From Bacteroidaceae bacterium HV4-6-C5C (GTDB lineage Bacteria > Bacteroidota > Bacteroidia > Bacteroidales > Bacteroidaceae): a DNA stretch of 64,000 nucleotides. The translations under genes and the position numbers were made by a program. The stretch spans positions 62,001 through 126,000 of the forward strand of contig VOIU01000002.1 of NCBI GenBank assembly GCA_007896885.1. Reading direction: 5' to 3'. Every line of letters begins with the position of its first letter. The first letter of the stretch is position 1. Below the pieces are notes generated by a model. The model had not been told where the DNA came from and made no database searches. It saw nothing but the letters and a program-made list of their open reading frames with translations. This document shows, piece after piece, positions 45,745 to 54,367 of the stretch.

Positions 45745-46554
45745 TCATTGTTGAAATTCCCTTATTAACACGTGATTAAACAGATTTTCAACTTTAAATC
45801 CATAGTGTTCATAGCGTTTAATCGCGTTATTATTGTTGGCAATTACCCAAAACAACTGTCTTTTGGTACTTCTTCCTTCGTACATAAAAGAATTGAAAAG
45901 TTTGGAACCAATACGCAGATTCCGAAATGAGGGAGCAACAAACCAATATCGAAGATAAAGAGTGAGTCCTATTAATTCGAATATAATAAAGCCATATATT
46001 TTTTTATCACTTTTATAAACTAAAATTTTATTCTCTGATATCAGTTTTTCTATTTCTTCTTTTTCAGGTATCTGCTCTGATAACGGATTAAAGTATTTAC
46101 ATAATAGTAAATAAATAGTATCTAAATTTTCTATTGAAGCGTATTGAACGTGGGGATCAAGCGCTGAATATTTAGGAAATCCTATTCTATTCATTCGGTA
46201 AATTATTTCGAACTCACTAAACCCATTTTCAAGAAACAATTGTTTCAATGGTTCAACTTTCATATTTCCTACTATATCTATCATCACTCGAAAAGTAATT
46301 TTAGGAAGAATCTCTTTCAATCCGTTTGCCAACTGTCTGGTATTAGTCGCTATAAAAAACAAGTGATTCACTAATTCACTTTTGCGAATAATAAAATAAC
46401 AATCATCTGTAACTACAGAATGAAGCTCCCCTTTTTCAATCCAAAGCGAATGTTTTAGTGGATTTAAAAAAAAGTTTGTAATAAGTCCCTCGTTTTTCTG
46501 CCTTATGGTATTAAAATATTTATTCAAAGCATCTATAGAATAAACTTTATTCAT
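45745..46554 (-). CDS. GNAT-like acyltransferase
   Basis: The protein has 269 residues in two parts. The C-terminal half reads as a GNAT: IYGFIIFELIGLTLYLRYWF, followed by VAPSFRNLRIGSKLFNSFMY (acetyl-CoA binding loop) and ANNNNAIKRYEHYGFKVENL. The N-terminal half is a second, degenerate GNAT-like region. It sits just downstream of the acyl-synthesis module and could transfer the acyl group made there to an amino sugar, which is inference. An 86-base gap to the adenylation gene shows nothing obvious. Confidence 0.75.
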   Translation of the reverse strand: MNKVYSIDALNKYFNTIRQKNEGLITNFFLNPLKHSLWIEKGELHSVVTDDCYFIIRKSELVNHLFFIATNTRQLANGLKEILPKITFRVMIDIVGNMKVEPLKQLFLENGFSEFEIIYRMNRIGFPKYSALDPHVQYASIENLDTIYLLLCKYFNPLSEQIPEKEEIEKLISENKILVYKSDKKIYGFIIFELIGLTLYLRYWFVAPSFRNLRIGSKLFNSFMYEGRSTKRQLFWVIANNNNAIKRYEHYGFKVENLFNHVLIREFQQ

Positions 46555-46640
46555 CTAATTATTCTTTTGTGATGATGGTCGATAAGCTTCTTAAATACTT
46601 ACTCAATTTTCAATTATTTAAAATGAGTGCTTATATATAA

Positions 46641-48152
46641 TTATCCATTGACTTGTTTACTATAAAACAGACGATCTATCTTTCCGTTATTGTTCTGCTT
46701 AATAGATTCTATTCGATGATATTCAGAAGGCATCATATATTTGGGGATATGAGTAAGGATAAATTTCCTAAATTCAGCCATATTTAACTCTTCATTTGAC
46801 TGGTAGAAAAGTACAATTTTCTTCTGCGTAAAATTATATATTACACAGCAATTATCTACAATATGATTACTCAATATAGCGGTTTCAATCTCACCCAACT
46901 CAATACGGTAGCCATTGTGCTTTATTTGGGAATCTTTTCTGCCTACATATATAATTTCACTAAGTTCATTGCGATACACAATATCTCCGGTACAATAGAT
47001 AGTTTCAGGATAATGAGTGTTAAGTGGATTCTGTACAAAAGCTTGACGAGTCTTCTCCTCATCATTATAATAGCCCAAAGCCAAAGAAGTTCCTCGTACA
47101 CAAAGTTCTCCTTGCTCATTAACAACAGCTTCACGTTTCCCATCGACTAAAATAAGTACATCGCTGTTTTTGCAAGCAAAACCTATTGGTAATGACTCAT
47201 CATCGGAAAAAGCACGTCCAACTATATAATAAGTACAATCCACGGTAATTTCAGTGGGGCCATACAAATTAACATAGCGACATTGAGGTAAATGTTTTCT
47301 CCAATAATTGAGGTGCTTGTTAGGCATCACTTCACCGGCGAAAAATACATCTTTCAAATATAGCGGTAATTTTATATCGAATATCTTAAAGTTAGCAACA
47401 TTGATTAAAACAAAAGGAACCCAGAAAACAAATGATATTTTGTTGTCATTCAAGTAATCTATCAACTTAGTGGGGAATATAAAGTTCTCTTCAGGGATAA
47501 TATTTAGAGTTGCTCCTGTAGCATACATCAAATAAATATCTAGTGTAGAATTATCAAAGTAAAAAGGAGCTTGATTCCCTATCGTAGCCGTGCTATCTAT
47601 TTTAAATGTTTCAACTGCCCAATCAATGTAGTCAATTACCCCACGATGAGAGATAACAACGCCTTTTGGAATTCCTGTTGAACCAGAAGTAAAAATAGAA
47701 TACACAGGATCGGCATCAATCTGTGTACTAAGCTCCATATCAACAGAATGTATATCATACATGTCATCCAATATATCTTCTATGACTATTATTGTTTTGT
47801 GGTATATTGAATATATTTTTTCATAGTGTTCTCTATCGGTGATTATTAAAGAAGAGTCAAGTACATTTACAATAGATAATATTCTAGTATCAGGCGATTT
47901 GGTATCTAATGGAACATAAAAATTGCCACTCATATTTATTCCTGCAAAAGCTTGTATGGCTTTATATCCTTTGGGTATATATACTCCAATAGGAGTATTT
48001 TTAATATTATATGACGTAATTCGAGAGGCAATACGGCATGCCGCCATATAAAGCTGATTGAAAGTTATTTCAGTACCCATATCATGCACTGCTATTTTAT
48101 CAGGGTGCAACGATACAGTTCTTATCAAATATTCAATTACATTTTTTTGCAT
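46641..48152 (-). CDS. Amino-acid/acyl adenylation enzyme (DltA-like AMP-binding)
   Basis: The protein has 503 residues with all the adenylation-domain core motifs: YSIFTSGSTGIPKGVVISH (A3), NLYGPTEITVDC (A5), YCTGDIVYRN (A7), GRKDSQIKHNGYRIELGEIE (A8) and NNGKIDRL (A10). It is a stand-alone activating enzyme that would form an acyl- or aminoacyl-AMP and load it on one of the two acyl carrier proteins encoded 2-3 kb upstream. The DltA group handles D-alanine, but the specificity pocket was not analysed. It is part of the capsule operon. Confidence 0.87.
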   Translation of the reverse strand: MQKNVIEYLIRTVSLHPDKIAVHDMGTEITFNQLYMAACRIASRITSYNIKNTPIGVYIPKGYKAIQAFAGINMSGNFYVPLDTKSPDTRILSIVNVLDSSLIITDREHYEKIYSIYHKTIIVIEDILDDMYDIHSVDMELSTQIDADPVYSIFTSGSTGIPKGVVISHRGVIDYIDWAVETFKIDSTATIGNQAPFYFDNSTLDIYLMYATGATLNIIPEENFIFPTKLIDYLNDNKISFVFWVPFVLINVANFKIFDIKLPLYLKDVFFAGEVMPNKHLNYWRKHLPQCRYVNLYGPTEITVDCTYYIVGRAFSDDESLPIGFACKNSDVLILVDGKREAVVNEQGELCVRGTSLALGYYNDEEKTRQAFVQNPLNTHYPETIYCTGDIVYRNELSEIIYVGRKDSQIKHNGYRIELGEIETAILSNHIVDNCCVIYNFTQKKIVLFYQSNEELNMAEFRKFILTHIPKYMMPSEYHRIESIKQNNNGKIDRLFYSKQVNG

Positions 48153-48206
48153 ATATAGTTACTATCTTTAATTACTGTATTTGGTATTAATATTTACCAA
48201 TACTGG

Positions 48207-48839
48207 TTAATACATTTTCTCTATTATTACTTCTTTCAAATAACACATTTCCTCATGACCTGGGCAAATAACAGTATCTCCACTAAATGTTTTTTTTATG
48301 TTAAGCACTGTTTGTTTAGCTTCTTCTTTATTTCCTCCCTTCAATTTAGATACCGTCCTAATATTAGGTATAAATGAATCCCCAGTAAACAAGTAATTAG
48401 CAAACTCGAAACAGACCGAATCTTGACTATGCCCTTTCATGAAATGACAACTTCCTTTGATATCCTTCCAAAGAATAATATCTTCATCTACATTTTGCAA
48501 TAAATATACGTTTATATTATCTGCCAAAACAAAAGGAATTTCGGCATACTTGGATCCATTTTGCTTTATATCATATAACGCATCCTTGCCTTCTTTATTA
48601 GCAACATAAACATTGATATTCAGAAATTTTTCTGAGAGATTATTCAAACCATAAATATGATCGAAATGAGAATGAGTAAGGAGAACTCCTGTTACATTTG
48701 TTTTTCCATTTTTTTCCATCCAATCGTAGATAGGCTTGATATCACCACAATCCACAAGCCATATTTCTTGTGAATCAGATATGGACAGTATATAAGTATT
48801 AGAATTGAAATAAGTGTTTTTGATTTTTGTTACCTCCAT
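48207..48839 (-). CDS. Metallo-beta-lactamase fold hydrolase
   Basis: The protein has 210 residues. The metal-binding motif THSHFDHIYG (53-62), a downstream histidine in MKGHSQDSVC and CPGHEEMCY place it among MBL-fold hydrolases of the glyoxalase II type. Between the KAS III and adenylation genes it may act as a thioesterase or hydrolase that edits or releases acyl chains from the carrier protein, but this is inference. No signal peptide. It lies 5 bases from the KAS III gene. Confidence 0.82.
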   Translation of the reverse strand: MEVTKIKNTYFNSNTYILSISDSQEIWLVDCGDIKPIYDWMEKNGKTNVTGVLLTHSHFDHIYGLNNLSEKFLNINVYVANKEGKDALYDIKQNGSKYAEIPFVLADNINVYLLQNVDEDIILWKDIKGSCHFMKGHSQDSVCFEFANYLFTGDSFIPNIRTVSKLKGGNKEEAKQTVLNIKKTFSGDTVICPGHEEMCYLKEVIIEKMY

Positions 48840-48844
48840 AGCCC

Positions 48845-49924
48845 TTAAATAGAATGAGGGTAATCTACAAATTTGCAGTTTTTGAATTTAGGGAGTTCCA
48901 TATATACCGCTCCTAACGACATACCTGTACCAAAAGAAGCAAACAAAATAGTTTGTTTATTTTTTTTCGCATACATTTCGTTGTAGTGTTCGCACAGAGT
49001 AACAGGAATTGAAGCGCTACTTGAATTGCCATATTTAGGAACAATATCACGTGGCAAACGTTCTTGTGAAACACCTAATCGTTGAGCCAATTTCTTCAAT
49101 GTAAAAGAACTAGACTGGTGACATATGAAATAGTCCACATCAGCAATTTGAGTATTTGTATATTTTAAAAGTTCCTCAATCATTATTGGGGTCATATTAA
49201 TAATAATATTGAAGACTTGATCACCTTGCATTACAAGGTGCTGTTTCCCTCTCCAATTACCAAACTCATCTGATTCTTCAATTATATTTTCTTGTGTAAT
49301 AGGCATTCTTGAACCACCAGCAGGTATATAAACGGCAAAAGCATCTTTACCATCATTCTTTAAGGAACAATAAACCTTGTTCTCATAATGCGTATTCTCC
49401 ACCACGCTAATGGATACAGCATCACCCACAATGGGGCGGCTTGCTCGATCACGAGTAGAAACTTTAAATGAAAGAACATCGCCAGTTATAAGTAATACTT
49501 TTTTGTCTTTAATAGAATTCAGAGTCATAAATGAATAGACCAAACCTACTGTATAGCCACAACATCCTTGTGAAATATCAATGCAGATGGTATCCTCATT
49601 AAAATTGAATTTACCTTGAATAATATTAGAAATAGGTGGAATGAAATGATCTGGGGAAGTAGTGGTTACGATGATAGCTCCTATTTCTTCCTCTTTAAAT
49701 ACACTGTCAATTAGCATCTGCTTTATGCCATAAATAGCATAATCAGCAACAGTTTCCCCTTCTTTGGCAACCCTTCTAGTACCAAATCCCATTACTTTCT
49801 TCAGTTTTAGCATTTGAGTTTCTGAAAAAGCATAGTTCTGAGCTTCGTCCAGAAAATCCACTTCTTGTGAAGGCATTACAGAATAAACTGAAGAAATAGT
49901 CTTGTTATCGAATGAAGTAACCAT
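48845..49924 (-). CDS. Beta-ketoacyl-ACP synthase III (FabH-like)
   Basis: The protein has 359 residues, longer than FabH (about 317), with inserts. The catalytic set is visible: C121 in SQGCCGY (aligned with the FabH A-C-A-G-F), a histidine in FICHQSSS, and an asparagine in KYGNSSSASIP. It should condense a primer acyl group with malonyl-ACP. Its presence with FabD, FabG and two ACPs in one capsule operon points to in-house synthesis of a short acyl chain. It lies 2 bases from the ACP gene. Confidence 0.88.
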   Translation of the reverse strand: MVTSFDNKTISSVYSVMPSQEVDFLDEAQNYAFSETQMLKLKKVMGFGTRRVAKEGETVADYAIYGIKQMLIDSVFKEEEIGAIIVTTTSPDHFIPPISNIIQGKFNFNEDTICIDISQGCCGYTVGLVYSFMTLNSIKDKKVLLITGDVLSFKVSTRDRASRPIVGDAVSISVVENTHYENKVYCSLKNDGKDAFAVYIPAGGSRMPITQENIIEESDEFGNWRGKQHLVMQGDQVFNIIINMTPIMIEELLKYTNTQIADVDYFICHQSSSFTLKKLAQRLGVSQERLPRDIVPKYGNSSSASIPVTLCEHYNEMYAKKNKQTILFASFGTGMSLGAVYMELPKFKNCKFVDYPHSI

Positions 49925-49926
49925 AA

Positions 49927-50154
49927 TTATACCTTACTTTTCTCAATAATATTAATAATAGCATCAATACTACAAAAATTCTCAGGCAGAATATCAGAGC
50001 CTAAAATAGCTACAGCACATTCTTCCTCAATAGCATCTACCAATGTTACAATATCAAATGAGTCGAGCATACCCTCTTTGATAAAATCGACATTCTGACT
50101 AAAGTCAAACTCCGGACGTATATCCGATAATATTTTAATTATTTTTTCCTTCAT
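49927..50154 (-). CDS. Acyl carrier protein 1 of the capsule operon
   Basis: The protein has 75 residues, acidic, with the phosphopantetheine attachment Ser in GMLDSFDIV (about 28-36). It is the right size for an ACP with four helices. It lies between the FabG-like and KAS III genes in the acyl-synthesis module. A second ACP gene is 0.8 kb upstream, so one may carry an adenylated substrate and the other a growing chain. Confidence 0.85.
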   Translation of the reverse strand: MKEKIIKILSDIRPEFDFSQNVDFIKEGMLDSFDIVTLVDAIEEECAVAILGSDILPENFCSIDAIINIIEKSKV

Positions 50155-50200
50155 AATTTTCTTTTTATTTGGTTGCTAGCAAAGAATTAGCTATAATCAG

Positions 50201-50956
50201 TCAATTCAACAAATATCCTCCATCAATTACTAAATTAGTGCCGGTTACCCAACTTGAAGCATCTGAGAGTAAGTATATTACACCATAAGCAATATCTTCA
50301 GGCTTTCCGAATCTCTTCAAGGGATATCTATTTAACATAATATTAGTATGATGTTCTTCCGCAAATATCGCATTACTTAGATTTAATATATTAGTTGGAA
50401 CTAAACCTGGATTGACTGCATTTATGCGAATACCCTGCAAAGCAAACTCTGATGCAGCCCCTTTTACGAAGCCATTTAATGCTGCTTTTGAAGCATTATA
50501 AGAAACATCGCCTGGAGTACCAACATATATACCCGAAATAGACTCAATAAAAACCAAAGAAGCGCCTTTAGTAATTTTCTTGCGTTTGGCAAGTTCTGAA
50601 GTCATCATAATAGGAGCTATGGTGTTAACACTAAAGATATCTTCTATATTTTCTCTCTTAAAATGCTTTACGGGGCAAACTTGCGGAATACCTGCACAAA
50701 ATACACATCCATCAATTTGAGGAATTGCTTGAACCAATTTTTCAATTTCAGACTGTTGAGACAAGTCAGCTTCAATTATCCTATGATTATTACCAATTAA
50801 TAATGCCATTGTTTCTCCTAAACGCTGCTTATTTCTGCCATTTATAATAATTGTTGCTCCCATCTTAGAGCATTCAATAGCAATTCCTCTTCCAATCCCG
50901 GATGAAGCTCCTGTTATTAAAATTATCTTTCCTTCTAAGGAAAATGGATTTATCAT
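50201..50956 (-). CDS. SDR family 3-oxoacyl-ACP reductase-like (FabG-like)
   Basis: The protein has 251 residues. NAD(P) binding GASSGIGRGIA (17-27), NINGR-type NADPH preference (INGRNKQRL), and a catalytic Ser/Tyr/Lys set (ESISG, then VSYNASKAAL) are present, and the C-terminus WVTGTNLVIDGGY is typical of FabG. It should reduce a 3-ketoacyl-ACP to a 3-hydroxyacyl-ACP, which would suit a 3-hydroxybutyryl-type substituent. It overlaps the upstream ACP gene by 4 bases. Confidence 0.88.
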   Translation of the reverse strand: MINPFSLEGKIILITGASSGIGRGIAIECSKMGATIIINGRNKQRLGETMALLIGNNHRIIEADLSQQSEIEKLVQAIPQIDGCVFCAGIPQVCPVKHFKRENIEDIFSVNTIAPIMMTSELAKRKKITKGASLVFIESISGIYVGTPGDVSYNASKAALNGFVKGAASEFALQGIRINAVNPGLVPTNILNLSNAIFAEEHHTNIMLNRYPLKRFGKPEDIAYGVIYLLSDASSWVTGTNLVIDGGYLLN

Positions 50957-51180
50957 AAAGACTTTACATAATTAAACAAGTCTTCAATTGTTATATGGTT
51001 TCTCAAATCAGCACCTGTTATTGTTTTTTCATAATTTTCATCTATCATAGAAATAATAGAAAGAGCTGTTAGTGAGTTCCATTCATCAAGCGATTTAAAA
51101 TTAGTCTTTGCTTCAAACATTTCTTTTGGAGTTTCATCAAATTCTGCTGAAAAATTCTCTATAAAATTTTGTAAATTCAT
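50953..51180 (-). CDS. Acyl carrier protein 2 of the capsule operon
   Basis: The protein has 75 residues. The attachment site is probably the Ser of DEWNSLTALSII (about 32-43), a divergent form of the D-S-L motif, and the remainder is ACP-like (MIDENYEKTITGADLRNH). It lies 11 bases downstream of FabD and overlaps the reductase gene by 4 bases. The changed motif suggests a specialised carrier, but the serine is kept. Confidence 0.75.
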   Translation of the reverse strand: MNLQNFIENFSAEFDETPKEMFEAKTNFKSLDEWNSLTALSIISMIDENYEKTITGADLRNHITIEDLFNYVKSL

Positions 51181-51191
51181 AATTCAATAAT

Positions 51192-52130
51192 TTAAACATT
51201 AGTAATAGAATAATCTTTTATCTTTCCTTCGTATATTGGTATATGCAATAATGACATCACTTCAGTTGTCGGTTCCATCCTCTTAACTATTTTCTGGAGG
51301 GTATCATCAGTCCCTATTTCATAAAATTGATTTATACCATTTTTAGTCATATTTTTCACCATGTCAGTCCATAACACAGGATGGGTTATATGCATTATTA
51401 AATTTTCTTTTAATTCATCTGGATCTGTATGAGGCAAAGCGTCTACACACTGATAGACGGGTATGCTTGTCCGGTTAAAACGAATATCATTTATTATCTC
51501 ACCTAATTCTTTTTGGGCATCATTCATATAAGGAGAATGAAAAGAGCCTCCTATTGCTAATGGTACGGCTTTCTTGGCACCTTCATTCTTTAATGTCTTA
51601 CAAGCGATGCGTATTCCTTTCTTTGAGCCAGTTATGACTACTTGCCCTGGCCCATTATAATTCGCAAAATAAATAGGCTCACCAGATTCATCCCATATTT
51701 CTTTTATTCTTCGAGCCACATATTCATCAGGCAAACCAATTATCGCACCCATGCCTGTCGGGTATAGATTACAAGCTTTTTGCCCAATAATGGCACGATT
51801 CAAAACTAAATTTAGACCATCTTCAAAGCTTATTGCTCCAGCTACAACCAAAGCTGCGAATTCACCTAAAGAATGACCGGCTACAGCATCAGGTATAACT
51901 TCTTTTTGTGAAAGAGCCAATCCTACTTCATAAAGGAAAACTGAAGGTTGGGTGTTCTTCGTCTGCATTAATTCTTCTTCTGATCCATAAAACATCACAT
52001 CAGTAATTTTCCACCCTAAAAAATCATCTGCTCTATCAAAAAGATTTTTAGCTTGTGGAAATTTGTCATAAAGATCTTTACCCATTCCTTGTTTCTGACA
52101 TCCCTGACCGGGAAATATAAATGTGTTCAT
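51192..52130 (-). CDS. Malonyl-CoA:ACP transacylase (FabD-like)
   Basis: The protein has 312 residues. The nucleophile motif is AGHSLGE with S87, and the later histidine is in GGSFHSPYM. This matches FabD, which moves malonyl from CoA to ACP; 'IFPGQGCQKQGMG' at the N-terminus is standard. In the capsule operon it would supply the extender unit for KAS III. It overlaps the GNAT gene by 4 bases. House-keeping FabD is expected elsewhere; this is a dedicated copy. Confidence 0.9.
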   Translation of the reverse strand: MNTFIFPGQGCQKQGMGKDLYDKFPQAKNLFDRADDFLGWKITDVMFYGSEEELMQTKNTQPSVFLYEVGLALSQKEVIPDAVAGHSLGEFAALVVAGAISFEDGLNLVLNRAIIGQKACNLYPTGMGAIIGLPDEYVARRIKEIWDESGEPIYFANYNGPGQVVITGSKKGIRIACKTLKNEGAKKAVPLAIGGSFHSPYMNDAQKELGEIINDIRFNRTSIPVYQCVDALPHTDPDELKENLIMHITHPVLWTDMVKNMTKNGINQFYEIGTDDTLQKIVKRMEPTTEVMSLLHIPIYEGKIKDYSITNV

Positions 52131-52735
52131 CGTTTTTTTTCTTTTTTTAGCTTAATGCATCTTTTTACTAAAGACATTATAGAATATCCACCTTCCGATG
52201 TGATTTTATCATAATCCTTTCGTAGTAAAGCATACAAATCCATATCTTGGTAACTACCATTTTTATAGATACACTCACACATCCTTCCTTCCTTTTTAAA
52301 TCCAAATGCTCCCAATGAATAGGGTGCGAGAAAATGTTCAGGAAGACAAGTTGCTGTAATACGATTCATATTTAATTGAAAAAAAGCATAATCCAATAAG
52401 AGTTTTAATGATTCAAAGATAGAAAAACCATCCTGGCAGTCTTTTTCGCCTATAACAGTGCCACCTGCATCAGCAGTTTTATTCAGATGATCTATATTAT
52501 TTAGTGATATGTAACCAATCATTCTGTGAGAGCCATCATTCAGACATATTGCTAAATATAAATCTTTCACATTATTCATCATTTTTTGATGCACCCATTC
52601 ACGTTCCATTTCTAATGAAACATATTTAATTAACCCTCCTGTCATTTTTTGTAAATCATAATCATTGCGCCATTTATTTATTAGAAGATAATCATCTTCA
52701 GCAAAAGGCCTCAAATATATACTATATTTTTCCAT
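52127..52735 (-). CDS. GNAT acetyltransferase
   Basis: The protein has 202 residues. LRPFAEDDYLLINKWRND at the start and AGGTVIGEKDCQDGFSIFES, followed by LGAFGFKKEGRMCECIY, give the RimJ/RimL-type GNAT pattern. Location between the PLP enzyme and FabD suggests that it N-acylates the amino sugar made by the aminotransferases, either with an acetyl group or with the chain made by the module. Overlaps: 4 bases with FabD, 14 with the PLP-like gene. Confidence 0.85.
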   Translation of the reverse strand: MEKYSIYLRPFAEDDYLLINKWRNDYDLQKMTGGLIKYVSLEMEREWVHQKMMNNVKDLYLAICLNDGSHRMIGYISLNNIDHLNKTADAGGTVIGEKDCQDGFSIFESLKLLLDYAFFQLNMNRITATCLPEHFLAPYSLGAFGFKKEGRMCECIYKNGSYQDMDLYALLRKDYDKITSEGGYSIMSLVKRCIKLKKEKKR

Positions 52736-53681
52736 TTTGGATTATTTTTATTATCCGATTCATATCATCTTCTCCGTACCTTTGATCTATGGGGAGAGGG
52801 ATAATATTTTGGGCTAATGAGTATTCAATATTTTTAGGATCGCACCACTCGAGTACATTCAACCAATACGTAGCTACAAATACTTTTTCTTTCAATAAAG
52901 ACTCGCGTGTATTAAAACCATTCTTACTCCAATATGGATAACACATTGGAACAGTATCTTGTTCGAGGCTAATACTTAAGAAATTATTGTCAGATAGTGT
53001 TTTATGGAGATAATTAAAATTATTCTTGCGTTTGATTTTTATCAATTCATAATTGATAGATGATAATATACGTTCTGTTAATAATGACATCTGTTTTATT
53101 GGCTGATAACAAAGTAATTGTTCGTTTTTTTTGAAATCTAAATAACCGTCTTCAGGTGATAGTTCTAAGCGTTTTAATAAATGAGACATACGAGAAATTG
53201 AACTATCTTTCTCAATATTAATATCTAAATATTTATCAATATATAAATACGCTCCATCTGGAACTCCAAAAAATTTTCGCGCAGAATAAAACGTATCAAC
53301 ATGGTGCATTGGTTTTGCAAAAAAAGCTTGAGAATTATCCACAATGAGTTTAGAACCATATCGTTCATATAAATTTATGATGCAATTTTGCTGCAGTCCA
53401 AAGTAATTAGTATATAAAAATGCTTCATTATCACTTAAGGAATAATCAAAAATTGGTTCGAACTTTATATTTATATGGTAAAACTCCCACTTTATTTTAC
53501 ATTTTATTAATGGTTCTAGTATTGCATCACACGTATAATAGGGGATATATATTTTTTTATACTTGCGTACAAGAAGTATATATTCTAAACAGTTGCGCGC
53601 TGTATTTAACATTAGAGCATTAGCATGAAAATGATTTCCATGCTGTAAATCCAATTCGAAATATCCACCTATTGAATTCAT
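52722..53681 (-). CDS. Divergent DegT-like PLP enzyme
   Basis: The protein has 319 residues. It keeps aminotransferase landmarks: IYIPYYTCDAILEPL near 44-58 (the cofactor-binding strand), VDNSQAF at 114-120 (a PLP-binding aspartate, D115) and FYSARKFFGVPDG with K136 as the probable PLP lysine. The segments between are poorly conserved and the length is short of the usual 370-400. It probably amino-transfers or otherwise modifies a sugar, or is a non-catalytic homologue. It lies between WbqC and the GNAT gene. Confidence 0.66.
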   Translation of the reverse strand: MNSIGGYFELDLQHGNHFHANALMLNTARNCLEYILLVRKYKKIYIPYYTCDAILEPLIKCKIKWEFYHINIKFEPIFDYSLSDNEAFLYTNYFGLQQNCIINLYERYGSKLIVDNSQAFFAKPMHHVDTFYSARKFFGVPDGAYLYIDKYLDINIEKDSSISRMSHLLKRLELSPEDGYLDFKKNEQLLCYQPIKQMSLLTERILSSINYELIKIKRKNNFNYLHKTLSDNNFLSISLEQDTVPMCYPYWSKNGFNTRESLLKEKVFVATYWLNVLEWCDPKNIEYSLAQNIIPLPIDQRYGEDDMNRIIKIIQNGKI

Positions 53682-54367
53682 TTCAGATTATATGAATCAA
53701 GTAATAAATTTACTTCTTCTTTTGAATTATTCATTAATACATCTATTATAGACAAATAAGGTACAAAAGAGCTTGATAATTGAGGATATTCTTTGACTTG
53801 AGTATCTATAAAATTCAAAGTTATACCATAATTTTTGAAATCTTTTTTGTCGTATAGTATTTCTCCTCCTATAGCATTATAATATGAGTCAGCACCTAAA
53901 AGTTGGCATATATTTAGAACTTTATTTTTACCTTTTAATTCATTATTTTTAGATAAGGTTGAAGATATAATAATATCTGTATCAATGGCTAAATAATTTA
54001 ATATTTCTTGGATGCTATTAGCTATAAAAAGGGCAAATTGTTTATTGGGATAAGATATAATATTTTCCATTAATGCCATTGTCGGTTCAAAATATAGAGA
54101 TCTTGAATAATTAAAATAAAGAGTCTTCATCAATTTTTTGAAATCATCTCCTATATATACTTCATTAAATAATTTGTTACAACTAGCCCCTTTTAGTATA
54201 ATAGTAAACATTTTTTTTTCACCATTAACTAAAATATTATTACGACTAACCCAGCCACCTTTTATATAATTCACATCATCGTAAACAACATATTTATCAA
54301 CAGCTTTAATTAACTGAAAATATCCAATATATGGCATAAAGTAGGGTTGCATTATTCCCAATTTCAT
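53678..54367 (-). CDS. WbqC family protein
   Basis: The protein has 229 residues and starts MKLGIMQPYFMPYIGYFQLI, followed by AVDKYVVYDDVNYIKGGWVS, the defining region of WbqC. The family occurs in O-antigen and capsule clusters next to sugar aminotransferases and is thought to act as an aminoacyl or acyl transferase on amino sugars; the reaction is not proven. It overlaps the DegT gene by 4 bases. Confidence 0.9.
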   Translation of the reverse strand: MKLGIMQPYFMPYIGYFQLIKAVDKYVVYDDVNYIKGGWVSRNNILVNGEKKMFTIILKGASCNKLFNEVYIGDDFKKLMKTLYFNYSRSLYFEPTMALMENIISYPNKQFALFIANSIQEILNYLAIDTDIIISSTLSKNNELKGKNKVLNICQLLGADSYYNAIGGEILYDKKDFKNYGITLNFIDTQVKEYPQLSSSFVPYLSIIDVLMNNSKEEVNLLLDSYNLK

